NCBI RefSeq assembly: GCF_027579695.1
Contig: NC_083575.1
Location: forward strand, 33,426,382-33,490,381
Source: Neoarius graeffei
Lineage: Eukaryota; Chordata; Actinopteri; Siluriformes; Ariidae
Length of the DNA stretch: 64,000 nucleotides
Direction of reading: 5' to 3'
Every line of letters starts with the position of its first letter. Position 1 is the first letter of the stretch. This document shows positions 1 through 10,650 of this stretch, piece after piece. The notes beneath the pieces were generated by a model. The model did no database searches, was not told the origin of the DNA, and worked only from the letters and a program-made list of their open reading frames with translations. The translations under genes and the position numbers were made by a program.

Positions 1-580
1 TGACTCGCTGCCAGAGTGGTAGGAGTCTCAGGAGTTGAACTGAACTGAGAACTGATTGAATTATTATTTTTGGATTGAATTGAACACTTGAACTCACATT
101 TGGACTTGAACTTGAATTGAAAGTGTTATACTTTTATTTTCATATTGAGTTTATATTTGTGAATGTGATTTGAAATGATTGTGGTCCACTTTGATTTGAC
201 TGTGTAATTGAAGGCATTCTCTTACCAGAAAAAAGAGTTAACTCGGGAAGAAAAATAGGAATTCTAAAATAGGTGCAACCTAGGAAAAAGAGACTGGTCT
301 AACTAACTTAGATTAGCTATACTAAAATAAACTAGGTGAACTAAAGAACAAAAAGAAAGAGTGAAATACCTTTTCATTTATTGTACTTACCTCAATATTG
401 GGAACCTGCAGGGTATTTTTGTTTTGTGTACTGTATTTTATATGTGTGTTTTGCATTCAGTAAATTGCCGGCCTTTTGTATTTAAAGCAACGGTCTCTGG
501 TGTAATTATTTTTGCTCCCCACTCCTTAGAACCTAGAACTGGTCCAGTGGTGCAGTAAGTGGTGTGATACCAGTACTACA
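1..580 (+). repeat. 5' LTR, 3' portion only
   Basis: This stretch is near-identical to 8559-9143 and ends in ACA, like the other LTR. The main differences are a 5-bp insertion in the right copy near 8645 and scattered transitions, several at CpG sites. A TATA-like GTATTTAAAG lies near 479 but no promoter was tested. Confidence 0.92.
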
Positions 581-584
581 AACG

Positions 585-602
585 TGGTGAGCCAGCCAGG
601 AG
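585..602 (+). other. Possible tRNA primer binding site
   Basis: A TGG trinucleotide starts four bases after the LTR end and is followed by a GC-rich stretch, as expected where a tRNA 3' CCA end pairs to prime minus-strand DNA. I could not assign the tRNA. Confidence 0.35.
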
Positions 603-664
603 TGGTTTCAAGCATTTAAAACTAGAAACCAGAGACCGTATAACATTATCGTTAAAGACTCAAC

Positions 665-2639
665 ATGGATGTTATTCAAATGAGTAGTGTAAAAATCCCT
701 AACTCTGTCATAGTTAGTGGTATAGCCGGTACAGAAACTGATGAAGAACTATATGACTTCCTGAAACAATATGGTTCCATTCAAAGGGTAATTCCAGTAG
801 ATTTCGCTGAGCCAGCATCAGGCAAACAGGTTATTGTAGAGTATGTGTATGGTACAGCTATACAGTCTCTCTTACCTTCATTGCCACACAAACTTAACAG
901 TAAGTCTAAGACTGATGTCACCTACCACATCAGAGTTTTAGCCAGTGTCTACATACCTGTAGCTAGTAAAACAGCTACACAGACTTACCTTTCAGAGTTA
1001 AAGGACATTGCGAAACAGACTGGCAAAGACTTTGCAGCTGTCCTCAGAGAAAAGCTCTCCGTCATCAGTGAGATAGTCAATGTAGATCACTCAGAGACCC
1101 AAAATGAAGATACAGAGCAGAACTCACCTGATACCTTAGAGCAACGTGACCCTGAAAATGCTGCACAGGTAAGCCCCCTGCATAGTATGGCCCTGGAGCA
1201 GCATGTTCAACATCATTGGTCTCCACCACCGACACCATCTAGAGAAAAGACACAGCCTGCTCTGAAACTTTCTGATGTCAATCCACCTGACATACAAAAG
1301 GTAATAGTCGAGCACATAGTAAGAAATGAAGATTCTGCTCTGCAAGTGCACACTTCCTTGAGACTCAGACCCTTCTCTGGGCAGTCCCCCTGTCCCAACA
1401 ATGAAGTGGATTATGAGACATGGTGTTCCAATGTGGAACTCCTTCTTAAAGACACCACACAGTCTGATCTTTACAAGTCACGAAAGCTTCTTGAAAGTCT
1501 CTTATCACCTGCTATTGATATTGTGAAGCACCTGACACCTGAATCTCCCCTTAATGCAGGGGTGTCAAACCTGATCCATAAAGGGCCTTGTGGCTGCAGG
1601 TTTTCATTCCAGCCATGCAGCAGCACACCTGACTTGGCTCATTCAATCAACTGAACTGTCTTCACACAGTCAAATACTTGCAGCCACACCCACCCTTGAT
1701 TAAAGGGTGGGTGTGTCAGTTGATTGAATAAGCCAAATCAGGGTGCTGCTGCATGGCTGGAATGAAAACCTGCAGCCACACGGCCCTTTATGGATCAGGT
1801 TTGACACCCCTGCCTTAATGTGTACTTAGAGATCTTGGACTCCGCTTTCGGCACCGTCGAGGACGGAGATGACCTTTTCGCAAAGTATCTCAACACAATG
1901 CAAGATAATGGTGAGAAACCCTCAGCTTATCTTCAACGGCTGCAGGTGATGCTGAACACCACCCTCAGGAGGGGAGATGTAACTGCAAGTGACCTTGACC
2001 GGCACCTTCTCAGACAGTTTGTCAGAGGCTGCTGGGATAACATCTTGATAGCTGAATTCCAACTAGAACAAAAGAAACAGAATCCACCTACCTTTGCTGA
2101 ATTTCTCCTGTTACTCCGCACAGCAGAAATAAGCATTCTTCCAAAGCATCCTGCATGAAACAACACTTCAATGTTTCAAAGCCAAGAGTGTCTTCTCATT
2201 ATCAAGGTATTTATGTGCAGAGTGAAGAAGACTGCAACTCATCTCAGCCAGCTCTCGATCACAGGTCTGAAATCCAATACCTAAAGAAACAAATAGCTGA
2301 TCTACAGTCACAGCTCACACATATCATACAGAAAGACAGTAGAAAGGCTAAATCAGCTGCCAGACCAGTAGCTCCCCAAAAAGCTAACACACATTCCCCA
2401 GCTATCACTCCAACATTTCAAAGGCTGCAGCCTACAGCCAACATGTAAACAACAACAACACAAGCAATAGACCAAGGCCCTGGTATTGCTTTAGATGTGG
2501 AGAGGATGGACACATCAAGTCTCATTGTGAAAGTGAGCCGAACCCATCTCTTGTAGCTGAGAAGAGGAAGCAGCTAAGAGAAAAGCAGTTAACATGGGAC
2601 ATTGAAAATGGTGCTTCAAAGCCTGATCCTTTAAACTAG
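665..2639 (+). pseudogene. gag: Gypsy gag, PNMA/ZCCHC-like, broken
   Basis: Gag would form the capsid and bind RNA. The start at 665 opens a reading frame whose N-terminus resembles the RRM-like PNMA N-domain (VIVSGIAG..EELYDFL). A capsid-like part follows (PFSGQSP..DYETWCSNVELLL), and a CCHC knuckle (C-X2-C-X4-H-X4-C) lies at 2487-2528. These parts sit in three frames: 665-2158 (interrupted by a MITE at 1557-1812), 2155-2448, and 2449-2639. The copy therefore carries at least two frameshifts besides the insertion. The MITE plus one target duplicate is 264 bp, a multiple of three, so it does not shift the frame but brings in a stop at 1652-1654. The stop at 2637-2639 may be the natural gag end. 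The homology to PNMA and ZCCHC12-type proteins is by recognition, not search. Confidence 0.8.
1557..1812. mobile_element. hAT-type MITE inserted in gag
   Basis: A 256-bp element begins CAGGGGTGTC and ends GACACCCCTG. Its terminal inverted repeats continue for roughly 80 bp on each side (CAAACCTGATCCATAAAGGG and onwards), and an inner pair of CCACACCCACCC/GGGTGGGTGTG sequences adds further fold-back. It is flanked by an exact 8-bp duplicate, CCTTAATG, at 1549-1556 and 1813-1820. An 8-bp duplication with CAGGGG termini is typical of hAT transposons. No transposase is encoded, so it was mobilised in trans. Confidence 0.9.
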
Positions 2640-2653
2640 ACCCAGTTCCGGTT

Positions 2654-3238
2654 GTGGGACAAACGGGGACTGGACCACAGACAAAGTGTCCCAAAAAGAA
2701 GCCGCACAGAGCCCGTGTGTGCTCTCACACACAAAAACAATCAGTGACCCTGCCAAAAGGTCTGATTGGAGCCAAGTGCACCACACAAGTGACCATAGGT
2801 AACAAAGACTGCAGTTGCTTGTTGGATACAGGCTCTCAAGTAACGATGATACCCAATTCCTTCTATCTAGAGAACCTGCCTCACTTACCTGTCAATTCCT
2901 TGAATGACCTGCTTGAAGTGGAAGGGGCCAATGGTCAAAGCGTACCTTACCTTGGCTATGTTTAGGCCACCATCAGATTCCCAAAGAGTTTGCTCAGAGC
3001 AGACATTGAGGTACCCACACTGGTTTTGGTTGTACCTGACATGCGCTCCACTTTGTCATCAGTGCTTATAGGTACAAATACTTTGGATGTTCTTTATGAA
3101 AAGTATGCAGACATTGCACCTCAGAACTATGAGTCTTTTCCTTATGGCTACAAAGTCATCTTAAAGACTCTTGAAATCAGGAAAAGACAGTCCGTTGATT
3201 CCAGTCTGGGAGAGGTGAGGCTTCATAGGAGACTTTGA
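2654..3238 (+). pseudogene. pol: Gypsy pol: aspartic protease region
   Basis: The retroviral-type aspartic protease would cleave the Gag-Pol polyprotein. The active-site motif LLDTGSQVT lies near 2818-2845, after the flap-leading TTQVTIGNKDC segment. The same frame is interrupted by a TAG at 2963-2965 and continues at once with sequence that fits the C-terminal half of the domain (PTLVLVVPDMRS). Downstream, the reading frame shifts before the RT part starting at 3246. The region is non-functional as it stands. Confidence 0.8.
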
Positions 3239-3245
3239 GACCATT

Positions 3246-3896
3246 GTGGCTGGACAGACCAAGGTCCTTGAAGGATCAGTAAGCTGCAGGATACATGATG
3301 TTGGAAAGTGGGTGATGGTAGAGTCACCAAAGTCAGCTTCCCTGCCAGGTGGCATCCTGGTGACAGATAGCCTGGTAAGTCTACCACCAAAGCTACCATG
3401 CTGCATACCAGTCGTGCTCAAGAACGAGTCACACCATGACATCACCCTGTCTCCAAAGGCTGTGATAGCAGAGATACATGCTGTCAAGAGTGTTCAACCT
3501 GTCAAGACCCCTGACTCAGATTCCCCCACAAAACCTGACCAAAGACCAAATCTCAACTTTGACTTCACTGACTCTCCTGTACCCAATGAGTGGAAAGAGA
3601 GGATAACAGAGAAATTGAGTTCCATGCCGGAGGTGTTTGCACTGCACAAACTTGATTTTGGTCGCACTGACAAAATAAACCACCACATAACCCTTAGTAA
3701 CAAGATGCCATTCAAACATAGGCCAAGACCTATACACCCCCAGGACATAGAGGCTGTGCGTACCCATCTCCAGCAACTCCTTGATGCAGAAGTCATCCGT
3801 GAATCGGAGTCGCCTTTCTCCTCGCCGATTGTAGTCATCAGAAAAAAGAATGGCGACGTCAGGCTCTGCATAGACTACAGAAAACTGAACACTCAA
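3246..3896 (+). pseudogene. pol: Gypsy pol: RT fingers, cut by LINE
   Basis: This is the N-terminal part of reverse transcriptase. Typical Ty3/Gypsy motifs are visible: HHITLSNKMPFKHRPRPI, the VIRESESPFSSPIVVIRKK block, and the DVRLCIDYRKLN box with its conserved DYR-LN core ending near 3890. The domain is then cut by the LINE insertion at 3897. The apparent continuation of the open frame to 4019 is LINE sequence, not Gypsy. Confidence 0.85.
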
Positions 3897-5609
3897 ATCA
3901 AATCAAATCAAATTTATTTGTATAGTGCTTTTAACAATAAACATTGTCGCAAAGCAGCTTTACAGAATTTGAATGACTTAAAACATGAGCTAATTTTATC
4001 CCTAATCTATCCCCAATGAGCAAGCCTGTGGCGACGGTGGCAAGGAAAAACTCCCTCAGACGACATGAGGAAGAAACCTCGAGAGGAACCAGACTCAAAA
4101 GGGAACCCATCCTCATTTGGGTAACAACAGACAGCCTGACTATAATATTAACAGTTTTAACAGGTATAAACCTCAACTGTCCTCATGGGGCCGTCCTTCA
4201 CAGGAGCGGTGCGATAAAACTCTGACCAGACACAGGGCACCAGGATGGATCAAGCAGGTCCGAGGGGCAGAAGAGGCCAGCATCTCAATCCCAGGATCAA
4301 CATGTAACTCAGAGGGACAGATTGGGGGGAAGAGAGAGAGAAAGAAAACACAGGTTGTTAGGTATGCCCTAAAAATGACAAGTATTAAATCTGTGTGGTA
4401 GGCTCACAGAGACTAGAGTCTTTACATCAGGCATAACACACAACAATGGCATGTTAATATGGTAAAAAATATCATGACCCTGCTCTGGCTGGATGCTTGA
4501 TTGGGTGATGGGAGCACACTCCTCAGCAATGATGAGATGCAGATGGGACCCTTAGGGCTGGCCAAGACAATTCAGTTACATTTCACCGGGTCTGGGACAT
4601 GCGACAGAATGTCTGATGGCCGATTCCCTGCAGGCTACGATAGCCAGTCGAGGTCTCCACCCTCTCCACCAAAAGATTTCCTGTTGACTCCATGTAACTC
4701 AGAGGGACAGATTTGGGGTGGGGGGAGGGAAAGAAAACACAGGTTGTTAGGTATGCCCAATGTCACCTGAATAAGTAGGAGCAGTATACATATTGCACCG
4801 AGTACAAGCAGGGACTCCGGCAACTAACTATGACAGCATAACTAAAAGGAGAGAGCCAGAAGGTAACACAGGCATGAGGGAGCCCCGGGACATAAAGCAG
4901 CCAGCCATTACACCGTCAACAAACTCGAGTGAGCAAGCGAGTGGGGACTGACAGCATCCATACATCCCAGTTTACCAAAACACTCTATGTCTGAGGACCC
5001 TCCAGATCTACTCCTTTACCTCATAAACACCATTAACAAAAGGCTTGACTAAACAGATATGTTTTCAGCCTAGACTTAAATGCTGAGACTGTGTCTGATT
5101 CCTGAATATTACTTGGAAGGCTGTTCCATAACTGTGGGGCTTTGTAAGAAAAGGCTCTGCCCCCTGATGTAGCCTTCACTATACGAGGTACCAGCAGATA
5201 ACCTGCACCTTTTGATCTAAGTAGGCATGGCGGGTCATAGAGGAGCAGAAGTTCACTCAGGTACTGTGGTGTGAGACCATTTAGTGCTTTAAAGGTCAAT
5301 AGTAGTATTTTATAATCAATACGAAATTTGATTGGGAGCCAATGCAGTGTGGATAAGACAGGCGTGATGTGGTCATATTTTCTAGTTCTAGTAAGGACTC
5401 TTGCTGCTGCATTTTGAACTAACTGGATCTTGTTTATGCACTTATTGGAACATCCAGACAGTAAGGCATTACAATAATCCAACCTGGAGGTAACGAAAGC
5501 ATGGACTAGTTTTTCTGCATCATGCAATGACATTAAATTTCTTATCTTTGCAATATTTCTGAGATGAAAGAAAGCTATCCGGGTGATGTTATCAATGTGA
5601 GTTTCAACT
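3897..5609 (-). mobile_element. 5'-truncated CR1/L2-type LINE in Gypsy RT
   Basis: A 1,713-bp insertion is flanked by CACTCAA at 3890-3896 and 5610-5616. Read on the minus strand it contains the C-terminal end of a LINE reverse transcriptase, then about 1.1 kb of 3' UTR, and it ends in short TTTGA-type tandem repeats (3897-3915), a tail style of CR1/L2/Rex1 LINEs. The stretch at 3930-4130, with its GGCAAGGAAAAACTCCC motif, is a very common fish LINE 3' segment. Inside the UTR a block of about 70 bp is present twice (about 4301-4370 and 4690-4760). The 5' truncation is the usual result of incomplete reverse transcription. Confidence 0.88.
5033..5533 (-). pseudogene. LINE ORF2 C-terminal fragment
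   Basis: A 166-codon open stretch shows the thumb/C-terminal region of a CR1/L2/Rex1-type reverse transcriptase: SRLDYCNALLSG, LVQNAAARVLTRT, HITPVLSTLHWLPI, DYKILLLTFKALNGL, and LWNSLPSNIQ near the end. The endonuclease, the palm domain and its catalytic box are missing because the element is 5'-truncated, so the fragment cannot be active. The stop at the low-coordinate end is probably the natural ORF end. Clade placement among CR1, L2 and Rex1 is uncertain. Confidence 0.8.
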
Positions 5610-6777
5610 CACTCAACAGTAAAAGATATATGAATATGAATGCCTTAACTAATCTGGAAGAGTCCTTCTCAGCGTTGACCAGGTCCCGGTGGTTCTCAAA
5701 TTAGGCTTCTATCAAATAGAGATGGACGAAGCAGACAAACACAAAACTGCATTCATCTGCCCACTAGGATTCTTTGAGTTCAACAGGATGCCTCAGGGGA
5801 TAACTAACGCCCCTAGCACGTTCCAGAGGCTTATGGAGCATTGTATGGGAGAGGTGAACTTGAAGCAAGCCCTAGTCTTTCTTGATGGCCTCATCGTCTT
5901 CTCCTCAACACTGGAGGAACACGAGGAAAGGTTGATGCGCGTGCTCAACCAATTGAAAGAGTTTGGTTTGAAACTGTCGCCAGGGAAATGTAAGTTCTTC
6001 CAAACCTCTGTAAAGTACCTTGGCCACATCATTTTTGTAAAAGGCATCGAAACCGATCCTGACAAAGTAGCAGCATTAAAAACCTGGCCAAAACCAAACA
6101 ACTTGAAAGAACTAAGAACCTTCCTGGGTTTCTGTGGTTATTACCATCGGTTTGTAAAAGACTACTCAAAGATTGTGAAGCCACTCAATGAGCTCACTGC
6201 TGGCTATCCGCTGCTGAGAAAGCACACTAAAACCACAGTGAACCCTGAGAAGTACTTCAACCCAAAGGACACCTTTGGTGACAGATGGATGCCTGCTTGC
6301 CAGGCAGCATTCGACACCATAATCGAAAGACTGACAACTGCACCCATCCTCGGGTTCGCTGACCCCAAGCTCCCCTACATTTTGCATACAGATGCGAGCA
6401 CCTTGGGCCTCGGTGCTGCCCTCTACCAGGAGCAACAGGGACAGAAACAAGTTGTTGCTTATGCAAGTCGAGGTCTGTCGAAATGTGAGTCCAGGTATCC
6501 TGCACACAAATTAGAATTCCTTGCCCTTAAGTGGGCAGTAACAGAGAAATTCCAGGATTACCTGTACGGGAACACATTCCTTGCTGTCACCGATAGCAAC
6601 CCATTAACATACATTCTTACCTCTGCTAAGCTCGACGCCACGAGCTACAGATGGTTGGCTGCTGTGTCAAAGTTTGATTTCCAGCTATAGTACAGAGCCG
6701 GTAAGCAAAATCAAGATGCGGACGGGCTGTCCAGGCATCCTCACAGCAGAGTACCTGATGACACATCATCAAAAGAG
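5610..6777 (+). pseudogene. pol: Gypsy pol: RT palm/thumb and RNase H
   Basis: The RT resumes after the LINE with LEESFSALT. It suffers a small deletion or frameshift around 5689-5700, then reads GFYQIEMDEADKHKTAFICP, NRMPQGITNAPSTFQRLM and the catalytic loop. The loop is FLDG (codon GGC at 5887-5889) where Gypsy elements have two adjacent aspartates, so one metal-binding residue is lost. RNase H follows: LHTDAS with its Asp at 6391-6393, KLEFLALKWAV and VTDSNPLTY. A TAG at 6688-6690 lies directly after FDFQL, before the YRAGKQNQDADGLSR motif that ends the RNase H region. Confidence 0.88.
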
Positions 6778-7137
6778 TTGGAGAGAATACGACAATTCAC
6801 AAAAAGACACTTGTTGGAGGCTGATTATGCACACCTGAATGAAAACACCATCAAAGCTATCTGTGAGAAGCACTTGGTCCACCAAGTGATCAACAATCAC
6901 TCTGGGGAGACATCACCCAACACCACCTTGGTTGTGTCACTTGCCCATCATCCGAAAGCTCTCCCACAAAGCTTTGAAGAGGAGGATCAGCTTGGTGGCT
7001 TACCTGTCGTCCCTTCGTTAGCACCAGCTGAAATAAGAGACAAGCAAAATGCTAATCCCTGCATCCATGAAGTCCTCAGGCAAGTGGAGTCGGGAGAGAA
7101 ACCCCCACCATCCTTGAGGAACCTTCCAAAGAGTTGA
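6778..7137 (+). pseudogene. pol: Gypsy pol: linker before lost integrase
   Basis: This is the segment that follows RNase H in Gypsy polyproteins and normally leads into the integrase zinc-binding domain. It keeps a motif of the type EIRDKQNANPCIHEVLRQVESG (split here to avoid a long string: EIRDKQNANPC then IHEVLRQ). Right where the HHCC zinc finger and the DDE integrase core should follow, the frame meets a TGA at 7135-7137 and the sequence jumps to the polyprotein tail. An internal deletion of most or all of the integrase is the simplest reading. Confidence 0.7.
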
Positions 7138-7595
7138 CTGCTGTTGAGCAAGATCCTTCAGATGTAGCCAAAGCTTTCCCCAAGGATTCTCCAGTAGGGA
7201 CTTGTGACCTGAACTTACCTGAATCCAGAGAGAAAGACTTACCTGATCCTGCAGACTATGACTTACCTAATCCTGAAGAGAGCAACTCAACTGCTGGACA
7301 GGAAACTGGAAGCCTACCTGAGGAAAACCTGGATAATGCCCATCCTTCTACTCAACCTGCTCAGGAGGGAAAAGACAACACAAGTGTTATGGACCAAACT
7401 GACATCCAGACGGAAAGCAACTGTTTGAGAAGACCCATCAGAGACAGAAAGGCACTTAAAAGACTGACTTATCTAGAGCTAGGAAACCCATTGGTAACAA
7501 TAGTTCAGTCTTTATTTCAAACCTTGAGTGATGTGTTTACAGACTCCCTTGAAGAACCTAGCTTTCCAAAAACCCCTAGAGTTATGACAGTATAG
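7134..7595 (+). pseudogene. pol: Gypsy pol: C-terminal tail
   Basis: A hydrophilic open stretch of 153 codons is rich in Pro, Glu, Asp and Ser, with a repeated DLP motif. It ends in RRPIRDRKALKRLTYLELG, the basic sequence typical of the polyprotein tail after integrase in fish Gypsy elements. It stops at 7593-7595, shortly before the polypurine tract. The assigned start is nominal, since the region was part of a larger polyprotein before the integrase deletion. Confidence 0.6.
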
Positions 7596-7625
7596 ATTCA
7601 AAATGCACAGGGACGTGCATTTGGT

Positions 7626-7638
7626 AAAGAGGGGAGGA
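7626..7638 (+). other. Polypurine tract
   Basis: A pure purine run (AAAGAGGGGAGGA) ends directly at the TGTAAC start of the 3' LTR. This is the expected primer site for plus-strand DNA synthesis. Confidence 0.85.
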
Positions 7639-9143
7639 TGTAACCCATGTTAAAATATGACATAAATAAGAATAAATAGTTTAAAAGCTGCATAAATAAG
7701 TTTAAAAGTTAAAAGTGATCCATTTAATGTAAATTAATTCATCAGAGTTAATTAAAATGTTAATACAACAATAATTTTAATGTTTAAGACTAAAAGTATG
7801 CTGACAGAAAATTCATGTCGCTGCCCCTTTAAGGGACTTGTGGCGCTAGACGCAGCACCTCAGTGACACGAGACCTGAGGGAGAGAGCAGAGGAGAAATC
7901 GGAGAAAACAAGCAGTGATTAATAAGCAGAAAAAGGAGTGAAAAGTTGATTTTGAGGTTGAAAAACATAACTTACCTAGTCGGGAACTGACGGGGATTTT
8001 ATGAGAGTTAAGTCACACCAGTTTGGGTGAGTTTTGTGTTTATTTTCTTGCATATTTACCGTGTTGTACTTTTTTTCTTTCTCCGGCGAAGAGCTAAAGA
8101 GCTAACGCTAAAAAACAGAGCTGTTTACAAGGAAATGCTCCATCATAAACTGTTTACCAGTTAATATTTTGGGTTATGAAGACTGTGAATGTTATAAAAC
8201 TGACTTTAAGCTGTGTAAACGAAAGGTGTGTGCAGTAGTTATTGTGGGAGACGGAGCCGTGAGTTAAAAGAGACCGCTCCGCTGCTATTTTGAGATGAAA
8301 AAGCACCGTAGCAGTAATGTTACAACTCGGAGACTGAAAGATTTATTTGTGTGATTTGAGGATTTAAAAAGAGATTTGTGTTTATGACCTGTTACACAGG
8401 TCAGGATTTTTTGCTTGGTTTGAAGTTCAGTCGGAGCAAGAATTGGTCTGCAGTGTGCGGGCGTGCACATGCACAGGCGGGATTCAAGATGGCGAGCCAA
8501 ATCCAGACTTTCAACTCATCTTCTCCATCGCATTAGTGAAGGGATCTTCCGCATATGGTGACTCGCTGCCAGAATGGTAGGAGTCTCAGGAGTTGAACTG
8601 AACTGAGAACTGATTTAATTATTATTTTTGGATTGAATTGAACGTAACACTTGAACTCACATTTGGACTTGAACTTGAATTGAAAGTGTTATACTTTTAT
8701 TTTCATATTGAGTTTATATTTGTGAATGTGATTTGAAATGATTGTGGTCCACTTTGATTTGATTGTGTAATTGAAGGTATTCTCTTACCAGAAAAAGAGA
8801 GTTAACTCAGGAAGAAAAATAGGAATTCTAAAATAGGTGCAACCTAGGAAAAAGAGACTGGTCTAACTAACTTAGATTAGCTTTACTAAAATAAACTAGG
8901 TGAACTAAAGGACAAAAAGAAAGAGTGAAATACCTTTTCATTTATTGTACTTACCTCAATATTGGGAACCTGCAGGGTATTTTTGTTTTGTGTACTGTAT
9001 TTTATATGTGTTTTTGTATTCAGTAAATTGCCAGCCTTTTGTATTTAAAGCAATGGTATCTGGTCTAATTATTTTTGCTCCCCACTCCTTAGAACCTAGA
9101 ACTGGTCCAGTGGCACAGTAAGTGGTGTGATACCGGTGTTACA
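7639..9143 (+). repeat. 3' LTR, complete, 1505 bp
   Basis: The LTR starts TGTAAC right after the polypurine tract and ends GTTACA, so its ends are perfect 6-bp inverted repeats. Its last 585 bp match positions 1-580. The 5-bp target duplicate would be GTTGC at 9144-9148, but the left partner is outside the window. Confidence 0.92.
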
Positions 9144-9589
9144 GTTGCTTCTCTTTTGAGTCTTCTTCTATGGCTCGGTCTTGCTGTTAGGTTTACCTGG
9201 GATTGAACATGGATCTCCTGCATAGCAGGCAGGAGCTCTACCCCATGCCACAATGTGGTGAGATAGGACTCAGATGCAGAGACAGAGACAAGGTTATTCG
9301 GATCAAGGGCAAAAAACAAAGTCCATGATAGGCAGGCAAGGATCAACAACCAGATTACATACAAGAGAAAACTCTGAGCATAATCTCAGGAACAGGCTTC
9401 ATCAGTGGGTTTGCACAGTGTGTCAACTCAAGACTGAACAAAGAATGCAGGAAAACAGGGGTCTTAAACAAGCACATAAACAAAACTCAAGTGAAAGCAA
9501 TACATCAATAATGAGACAACATTTGACTGACACCAAACAAAGACACTGAGCGCCCCCACATAGCAAAAAAAGGAATCTCTCTCTATATC
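9144..9589 (-). repeat. Unassigned repeat-like tract with tRNA-like segment
   Basis: No gene is seen. On the minus strand, 9253 down to 9193 has a tRNA-like look: an A-box-like GGTAGAGC, a perfect 5-bp anticodon-like stem (CCTGC/GCAGG) with a 7-base loop, and a B-box-like GTTCAATCC. The T and acceptor stems do not pair, so this is at best a tRNA-derived SINE or LINE head, not a gene. The rest resembles fish dispersed-repeat 3' sequence, but I cannot name the family. Confidence 0.3.
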
Positions 9590-10648
9590 AGATGGCTCAT
9601 AAATGAGCTGCTATGGTCTTTTTGAAAGCACACCCCTCTGCAATCTTCTGCCATCCTTGATGCCTCTGCCAGGCTTTTTTGTGTCCACCTAGTGATGTCT
9701 TGTTGCCATGTTTGTGGGGGTCTGCCTCTTCATCTCTTTCCAGATGCTTTTCCTTGGATGATGACTTTCTCTAGTCCTTCATGTCAGATGGCATGGCTGA
9801 AAAACCTCATCTTTCTTTTCGCAATTTGTTCTCGGCACATCATCTTGGTATTCAACGTTTCTAGAACCCAAACATTGGTTCGATGCTCTCTCCCTGAGGT
9901 TCTAAGCAAGCGCCTGTATGCCCACATCTCAACTGCATCTACCTTCTTCTCAATTTGCTTGGTCATGATTTGCATCCATAGGTGGTAATAGCAAATGTGG
10001 TTGATCTGATAATTTTGAGCTTTAAGTTGTTACTGATAGCTTGGCTCTTCCAGGTGGTACATATGCTTTGAATTTTATTCTTCGCAATGGTGAGCCTTCT
10101 AATTACTTCCTACTTAAACTTTACCTCAGTGTTAATAGTTGAGCCCAGGTAAACAAATTCTTCTATTTCTTCGAAGAAAGCTCCTTCTAAGTTGATGTTG
10201 GTTCTGCCATCTCTGTTTCGATCAATTACCATTATCTTAGTCTTTATGGTGTTTAAGAGAAGGCCTTTCTCTTCACTAACTTTTTTTGATTTTCTTTATA
10301 AGCCCCAGAAGATCTTCTTTGGAGGTGCAGATTAGTGTAGTGTCATCTGCAAATCGCAATTTATTTATTCTTCTTCCTCCGATCGTGATGCCTGCCTCTG
10401 AGCTCTCTAGTGCTTTCCTCATGATGTCTTCAGCGTAGATGTTGTACAGCATAGGTGATACAATGCAACCTTGCCTAACACCTCTTCCAATGGTAAACCA
10501 CTTGCTTTCTCCACGTCATCCTCACCATTGCTTCTTGATTGTTGTATAATACTTGTAGCAGGTGGATTATGTGGTGAGGGAATCCCATTAGGATCAAATC
10601 ACTCCAAAGATGGTTGTGGTTCACACAGTTGAATGCTTTCGCATAATC
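9590..10648 (-). pseudogene. RTE-like LINE, C-terminal RT part
   Basis: Read on the minus strand the region encodes LINE reverse transcriptase pieces: the catalytic FADDTT box near 10339-10353 followed by LICTSKEDLLGL, then TKIMVIDRNR, EFVYLGSTINTE and, near the end, AKRKMRFFSHAI. These are typical of RTE-type endonuclease/reverse transcriptases. Stops and frame changes are frequent. It is the 3' half of one element whose other half lies beyond the Tc1 insertion at 12265-12950. The 3' boundary near 9590 is approximate. Confidence 0.75.
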
Positions 10649-10650
10649 TA

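Larger units (their letters stand above)
1..9143 (+). mobile_element. Degenerate Ty3/Gypsy LTR retrotransposon
   Basis: A partial left LTR (1-580) matches the right LTR (8559-9143), and between them lie gag, protease, reverse transcriptase and RNase H remnants in Gypsy order. The right LTR runs from TGTAAC to GTTACA and follows a purine tract. By eye the two LTRs differ at about 20 sites plus small indels over 580 bp, so the insertion is fairly recent. The copy cannot be autonomous: gag is frameshifted and split by a hAT MITE, the RT is split by a LINE, the RT catalytic box is mutated, several stops are present, and the integrase is missing. The left end and the left target-site duplicate lie outside the window. 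Confidence 0.93.

Noticed and set aside
3246-4019. Single continuous RT open frame to 4019
   Set aside because: Only the part to about 3896 is Gypsy; the remainder is the tail of the inserted LINE.
9193-9253. tRNA gene on the minus strand
   Set aside because: The anticodon stem and B box look right, but the T and acceptor stems do not pair and the neighbourhood is repeat-like.
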